The notes under the pieces are model-generated. The model was not told the origin of the DNA. It saw only the letters and a list, made by a program, of their open reading frames with translations, and did no database searches. This document shows, piece after piece, positions 14,690 through 17,385 of a DNA stretch of 17,385 nt (its first letter is position 1; the number at the start of each line of letters is the position of its first letter). A program made the translations under genes and the position numbers. Origin of the DNA: Bacillota bacterium (GTDB lineage: Bacteria > Bacillota > Bacilli > Paenibacillales > Paenibacillaceae); assembly GCA_023418755.1 (NCBI GenBank), contig JAEZZE010000465.1:1-17385 (forward strand), read 5' to 3'.

Positions 14690-15712
14690 TTAGTGATCGT
14701 CGTTGGGCGGCACGAACAAGAAGCCCTCGTCCAGCGGATCGTCCGGCTCCGAATAGAACGTATGCATCCCCATCATTCTCGCCGTTCCGGCGATTTCCGT
14801 CACGACGGCAGGCAATCCGCCGACAGCGGTCCGCTCCAGCACCCTGCCCCGAAACAAAGATCCGACGATGCTTTCGTGCACGTACGTTTCGTTCAGGCCG
14901 ATTTTGCCTTGCGAGAACAGCGCCGCCAGCTTGGCCGAAGTGCCCGTGCCGCAAGGAGAGCGGTCGATGCCGCCCGGCGGAACGACGACCGCGTTGCGCG
15001 CGTCCGCCTCCGGATGTCGGGCCTCGTCGTAGAACTCGACATGAGTTACGCCCCGAATAAACGGGGATTCGGGATGCGCGACGGTTAAGCTCCGGTTGAT
15101 CGTCTGACGGATAAGCACCGCCCGGCCGACGATTTCCGAGGCGTTCGAAGGCTCCAGGAGGAGTCCCAACGTCCGGGCGTCCACGATCGCGTAGAAATTG
15201 CCGCCGTAAGCGATCTCGCACTCTACCCCGCCGATTCCCGGCACTTCGACGCGATGCGCGCCGTGCAGGAAAGCCGGGACGTTGCGGAACGCCACCTGAA
15301 CGGCGGCCCCGTCCTTGACCGTTACTTCCGCGCGGACGAGCCCCGCCGGCGTGTCGAGCCGGATTGTCGTGATCGGCTCTTCGACCGGAATGAGCCCGCA
15401 TTCGACCAAAGCCGTGCAAAAGCCGATCGTATCGTGTCCGCACATCGGCAGGTAGCCTCCGGTTTCGATATAAATAACGCCTACATCCGCATCCGCCCGG
15501 CAGGGCGGAATCAGGCACGCCCCGGACATGACCTCGTGTCCGCGCGGCTCGTACATCAGCAGCCGGCGAACGCCGTCGTGATTGCTTTTCATGTCCAGCA
15601 TTTTCTCCGCCATCGTCGACCCCGCCAGCTTCGGCAAGCCGCTGACGATCGTACGCGTCGGATTGCCGCCCGTATGCGTATCAATGGTGCGAAAGACGCG
15701 CTTCGCTTTCAT
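14690..15712 (-). CDS. Proline racemase / 4-hydroxyproline 2-epimerase
   Basis: Cofactor-independent cytoplasmic enzyme of 340 residues. It inverts C-alpha of proline or trans-4-hydroxy-L-proline with two catalytic cysteines, C91 in YLPMCGHDTIG and C254 in IDRSPCGTGTSAK, both intact. Other family marks are IDTHTGGNPTR (10-20), EPRGH (55-59), GGNFYAIVDA (170-179) and the C-terminal TFYSEPDDPLDEGF. Length is normal. The start at 15712 is supported by AAGGGGGAAG about 9 nt upstream. The gene overlaps the end of the FAD dehydrogenase gene by 32 bp, so they form one operon. An FAD amine dehydrogenase next door favours hydroxyproline 2-epimerase: the epimer cis-4-hydroxy-D-proline would be its substrate. 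Proline racemase itself cannot be excluded from sequence. The second catalytic cysteine argues against a trans-3-hydroxyproline dehydratase, which has Thr there. Confidence 0.88.
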   Translation of the reverse strand: MKAKRVFRTIDTHTGGNPTRTIVSGLPKLAGSTMAEKMLDMKSNHDGVRRLLMYEPRGHEVMSGACLIPPCRADADVGVIYIETGGYLPMCGHDTIGFCTALVECGLIPVEEPITTIRLDTPAGLVRAEVTVKDGAAVQVAFRNVPAFLHGAHRVEVPGIGGVECEIAYGGNFYAIVDARTLGLLLEPSNASEIVGRAVLIRQTINRSLTVAHPESPFIRGVTHVEFYDEARHPEADARNAVVVPPGGIDRSPCGTGTSAKLAALFSQGKIGLNETYVHESIVGSLFRGRVLERTAVGGLPAVVTEIAGTARMMGMHTFYSEPDDPLDEGFLFVPPNDDH

Positions 15713-16901
15713 TTCCGTCTTCCCCCTTCCGTTTGCCGAAACGGCCGAAGCTTAACGGTTCGGCCGGAATGCAGGTCGTCTTCGCTTCCGTCAGCAGCTC
15801 GCCCATCAGCTTGCCGGTGACGGCCGCCAGACTGATGCCGTCTCCTTCGTGCCCGGCCGCGATATAGAAGCCCGGCAGCTCGCCGACCTCGGATACGATC
15901 GGCAGGTGGTCGGGCGTCCACGGCCTCAAGCCCGTATAGGCGCGAATAAGCTGGAAATCGGCCAGTCCGGGGTAGAACCTGAGCATCCGCCTCGCCATGC
16001 AGGCGACAACCTCCGTGCGTACGGCCATATCGAACCCGACGAATTCGCGGCTGGAACCGATCAGGAAATTCTGGCTCTCGGTCGGCTCGAAGACGAGCGC
16101 TACTCCGTACTTCTCGGTAAGCGGATCGACTTGCCGGGAGCCTCCGAATTTGGACATTAGATAGCCGAATTCCATGACCTTGCGGCAGCCGACCGGCAGC
16201 TGCCGGGAAGCGACGATCAAATGGCCTTTGCGCGGAGCGATCGGAATATCGAGGCCGACCATTCTCCCGATCTCCGGCGCCCAGCAACCCGCGGCATTGA
16301 CCACCTTGTCCGCGACCCATCCTCCTTGATCCGTCTCCAGGGCGAAGCCTCCCCCCTCCAGCCGTTTTATGCCCTGCACCTTCATGCGCAATCCGATCCG
16401 CGCTCCGAGCCGCTTCGCTCCTTCGACAAGCGCGTACGTCAGCAGATACGGATTAACCGTCGAATCCGAAGCGCACTCCAGTCCGCCGGGCAGATCGTCC
16501 GCGAAATAGCGGGACTCCTGGCGAATGTCCGAGCGATCGAGCATGCGGAACGGCAATCCCAGGGCGGCCTGTCTGGCGACCCAGCTTCGCGCCGCCTCCA
16601 GCTCCTCTTCCGTCTCGCATACGAACACGCTTCCGGGAGCGCGATATTCGAACGGTTCCTCCAGCTCCTTAGCGAGCTCCGCGACGATGCGCTGGCTCTC
16701 GATCGACATCAGGCTGTCGAATCCGGGGTCCTTGTCAATGACGAGAACGTTGCCGTCGCATCTCGAGGAGGTCCCCTCCGCCACCTCTCCCCGCTCCAGC
16801 AAAGCCGCGGACAGACCGGCCTTGGCCGCGAAATAGACGACGGCCGCCCCGATTATGCCTCCTCCGATGACGAGGACGTCCGCGTGCCGCTTGATTGTCA
16901 A
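15681..16901 (-). CDS. FAD-dependent D-amino-acid (probably D-hydroxyproline) dehydrogenase
   Basis: DAO-superfamily flavoprotein of about 406 residues, first gene of the operon. The N-terminal Rossmann motif VLVIGGGIIGAAVVYFAAK is followed by the acidic strand end LLERG and the flavin-contact EGTSSRCDGN. VVNAAGCWAPEIG (middle) and TGLRPWTPDHLPIVSEV plus the C-terminal GHEGDGISLAAVTGKL are the second flavin-binding signatures of glycine/sarcosine/D-amino-acid oxidoreductases. The start is taken as TTG 16901 (MTIKRHADVL) because GGGGTGA lies 5 nt upstream. GTG 16910 or ATG 16934 are possible, but the latter has no ribosome site and would sit on the divergent promoter. In the inferred pathway it oxidises the D-epimer to a pyrroline carboxylate. 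Later pathway genes (deaminase, semialdehyde dehydrogenase) are not in the window. Confidence 0.82.
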   Translation of the reverse strand: MTIKRHADVLVIGGGIIGAAVVYFAAKAGLSAALLERGEVAEGTSSRCDGNVLVIDKDPGFDSLMSIESQRIVAELAKELEEPFEYRAPGSVFVCETEEELEAARSWVARQAALGLPFRMLDRSDIRQESRYFADDLPGGLECASDSTVNPYLLTYALVEGAKRLGARIGLRMKVQGIKRLEGGGFALETDQGGWVADKVVNAAGCWAPEIGRMVGLDIPIAPRKGHLIVASRQLPVGCRKVMEFGYLMSKFGGSRQVDPLTEKYGVALVFEPTESQNFLIGSSREFVGFDMAVRTEVVACMARRMLRFYPGLADFQLIRAYTGLRPWTPDHLPIVSEVGELPGFYIAAGHEGDGISLAAVTGKLMGELLTEAKTTCIPAEPLSFGRFGKRKGEDGNESEARLSHH

Positions 16902-16925
16902 CCGCTTCACCCCGCTTTTAAAATA

Positions 16926-16963
16926 TTTACACATTTGATTTACAGTGTAATAATAATTTTACA
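16926..16963. promoter_or_regulatory. Divergent control region: sigma-A promoter with palindromic operator
   Basis: AT-rich spacer between the divergent FAD-dehydrogenase and activator genes. On the plus strand TTTACA (16926-16931) and AATAAT (16949-16954) are 17 bp apart, a good promoter for the activator. Between them lies the perfect 11-bp palindrome TTACAGTGTAA (16940-16950). It overlaps a wider TTACAC-N12-GTGTAA inverted repeat (16927-16950). TTTACA recurs at 16939 and 16958. A repressor bound here would control the activator and perhaps the leftward operon. No -24/-12 sigma-54 element (TGGCAC-N5-TTGC) was found on the minus strand here. Confidence 0.5.
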
Positions 16964-16992
16964 TAATCCGTTTTTAAGAAAGGAACTTCGCC

Positions 16993-17385
16993 ATGCAACG
17001 AACTTCCGATTCCAAGCGGGAGGTCCCCGATCCGTTCGCTTCGCTGATCGGGAACAGCCCCGCGCTTCGTTCGGCCGTCGAGACGGCGCGCCGTCTGCAG
17101 CATACCGCCGCTCCCGTGCTGCTGACCGGAGAGACGGGCGTCGGAAAGGAGGTGTTCGCCCGGGCGATCCACGCGCTTCGCGAAGGGGCGAACGCCCCGT
17201 TCGTCGCCGTCAATTGCGGCGCCCTGATGGCCAGTCTCGCCGAAAGCGAGCTCTTCGGCTACGAGAAAGGGGCTTTCTCCGGCGCGGACCCTCGGGGCAA
17301 GCCCGGCAAAATCGAGTTGGCCCGGGGCGGAACGCTGTTTTTGGACGAGATCGGGGAGATGTCTCCCGATCTCCAGGCCAAGCTC
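16993..17385 (+). CDS. Sigma-54-dependent transcriptional activator, AAA+ domain (N-terminal fragment)
   Basis: 131 codons before the right edge. Almost the whole visible part is the AAA+ domain of an RpoN activator. SLIGNSPALRSAVETA (17-32) opens it, and Walker A GETGVGKE is at about 46-53. The ESELFGYEKGAFSGA loop that contacts sigma-54 follows, with Ser in place of the usual Thr in GAFTGA. Then comes Walker B GTLFLDEIGEM. Only about 16 residues precede the domain, so there is no PAS, GAF or receiver sensor in front, as in PspF. ATG 16993 with AGGA (16981-16984) 8 nt upstream is the clear start and no open frame extends it. It is divergent from the racemase/dehydrogenase operon and probably regulates it or a linked unit. 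A sensor might lie at the C-terminus, outside the window. Confidence 0.85.
   Translation, partial: MQRTSDSKREVPDPFASLIGNSPALRSAVETARRLQHTAAPVLLTGETGVGKEVFARAIHALREGANAPFVAVNCGALMASLAESELFGYEKGAFSGADPRGKPGKIELARGGTLFLDEIGEMSPDLQAKL

Noticed and set aside
13824..15518. Long 564-codon reading of the racemase-like gene extending into the intact racemase
   Set aside because: The extension is an out-of-frame copy of the intact racemase region; a good ribosome site and family-like N-terminus are at 14675.
1..17385. CRISPR arrays, transposases, integrases, tRNA or rRNA genes
   Set aside because: No regularly spaced repeats, DDE or recombinase motifs, or tRNA-like folds were recognised; the only sizeable repeat is the 56-bp pair.

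Overview
The window looks like the chromosome of a GC-rich Paenibacillaceae member (Paenibacillus or Cohnella type). The basis is the YesN/YesM two-component pair driving a sugar ABC importer and a family 2 glycosidase, the many AraC-type regulators, strong AGGAGG-like ribosome sites, and several GTG/TTG starts. This is inferred from gene content; no 16S or other marker is present.

Layout. (a) 1-300, minus strand: the N-terminus of a membrane signalling protein, probably a 7TMR-DISM histidine kinase, running off the left edge. (b) About 408-1101: a scrambled graveyard of an iron-siderophore substrate-binding protein. The N-terminal half lies on the minus strand and the C-terminal part on the plus strand, with frameshifts. 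Its first 12 codons appear borrowed from a Btr-type AraC regulator. (c) 1267-9937, plus strand: a carbohydrate module made of response regulator (yesN-like), sensor kinase (yesM-like), lipoprotein sugar-binding protein, two permeases and an intracellular GH2 glycosidase. A cre-like CcpA site and an extended -10 precede the binding-protein gene, and a long hairpin separates it from the permeases. No ATPase is present, so a shared MsmX-type ATPase is expected elsewhere. (d) 9938-10262: a second remnant of a Btr-type regulator and a possible terminator. The starts of the two remnants share a 56-bp direct repeat (55/56 identical) that brackets the whole ~9-kb sugar module. (e) 10263-12627: an AraC regulator followed by a MATE-family exporter. 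(f) 12651-12930: a minus-strand terminator, a possible small minus-strand gene, and the promoter of the next gene. (g) 12930-13820: a further AraC regulator. (h) 13824-16901, minus strand: a three-gene operon of FAD-dependent amino-acid dehydrogenase, proline racemase/4-hydroxyproline 2-epimerase, and a second racemase-fold protein that has lost both catalytic cysteines. (i) 16993 to the right edge, plus strand: a divergent sigma-54-dependent activator without a sensory domain.

How they work together. In (c), YesM should sense an extracellular signal and YesN should activate transcription. The ABC importer brings in an oligosaccharide that the cytoplasmic GH2 enzyme trims. In (h)-(i), the racemase/epimerase converts an L-proline derivative to the D-form and the FAD enzyme oxidises it. 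This fits the first two steps of hydroxyproline (or D-proline) catabolism, probably under the divergent regulator.

The most notable observations are the active-site-less racemase paralogue encoded directly behind the intact one, and the direct-repeat-bracketed sugar module with regulator and siderophore-receptor debris at each edge. No CRISPR array, transposase, tRNA or rRNA was seen.
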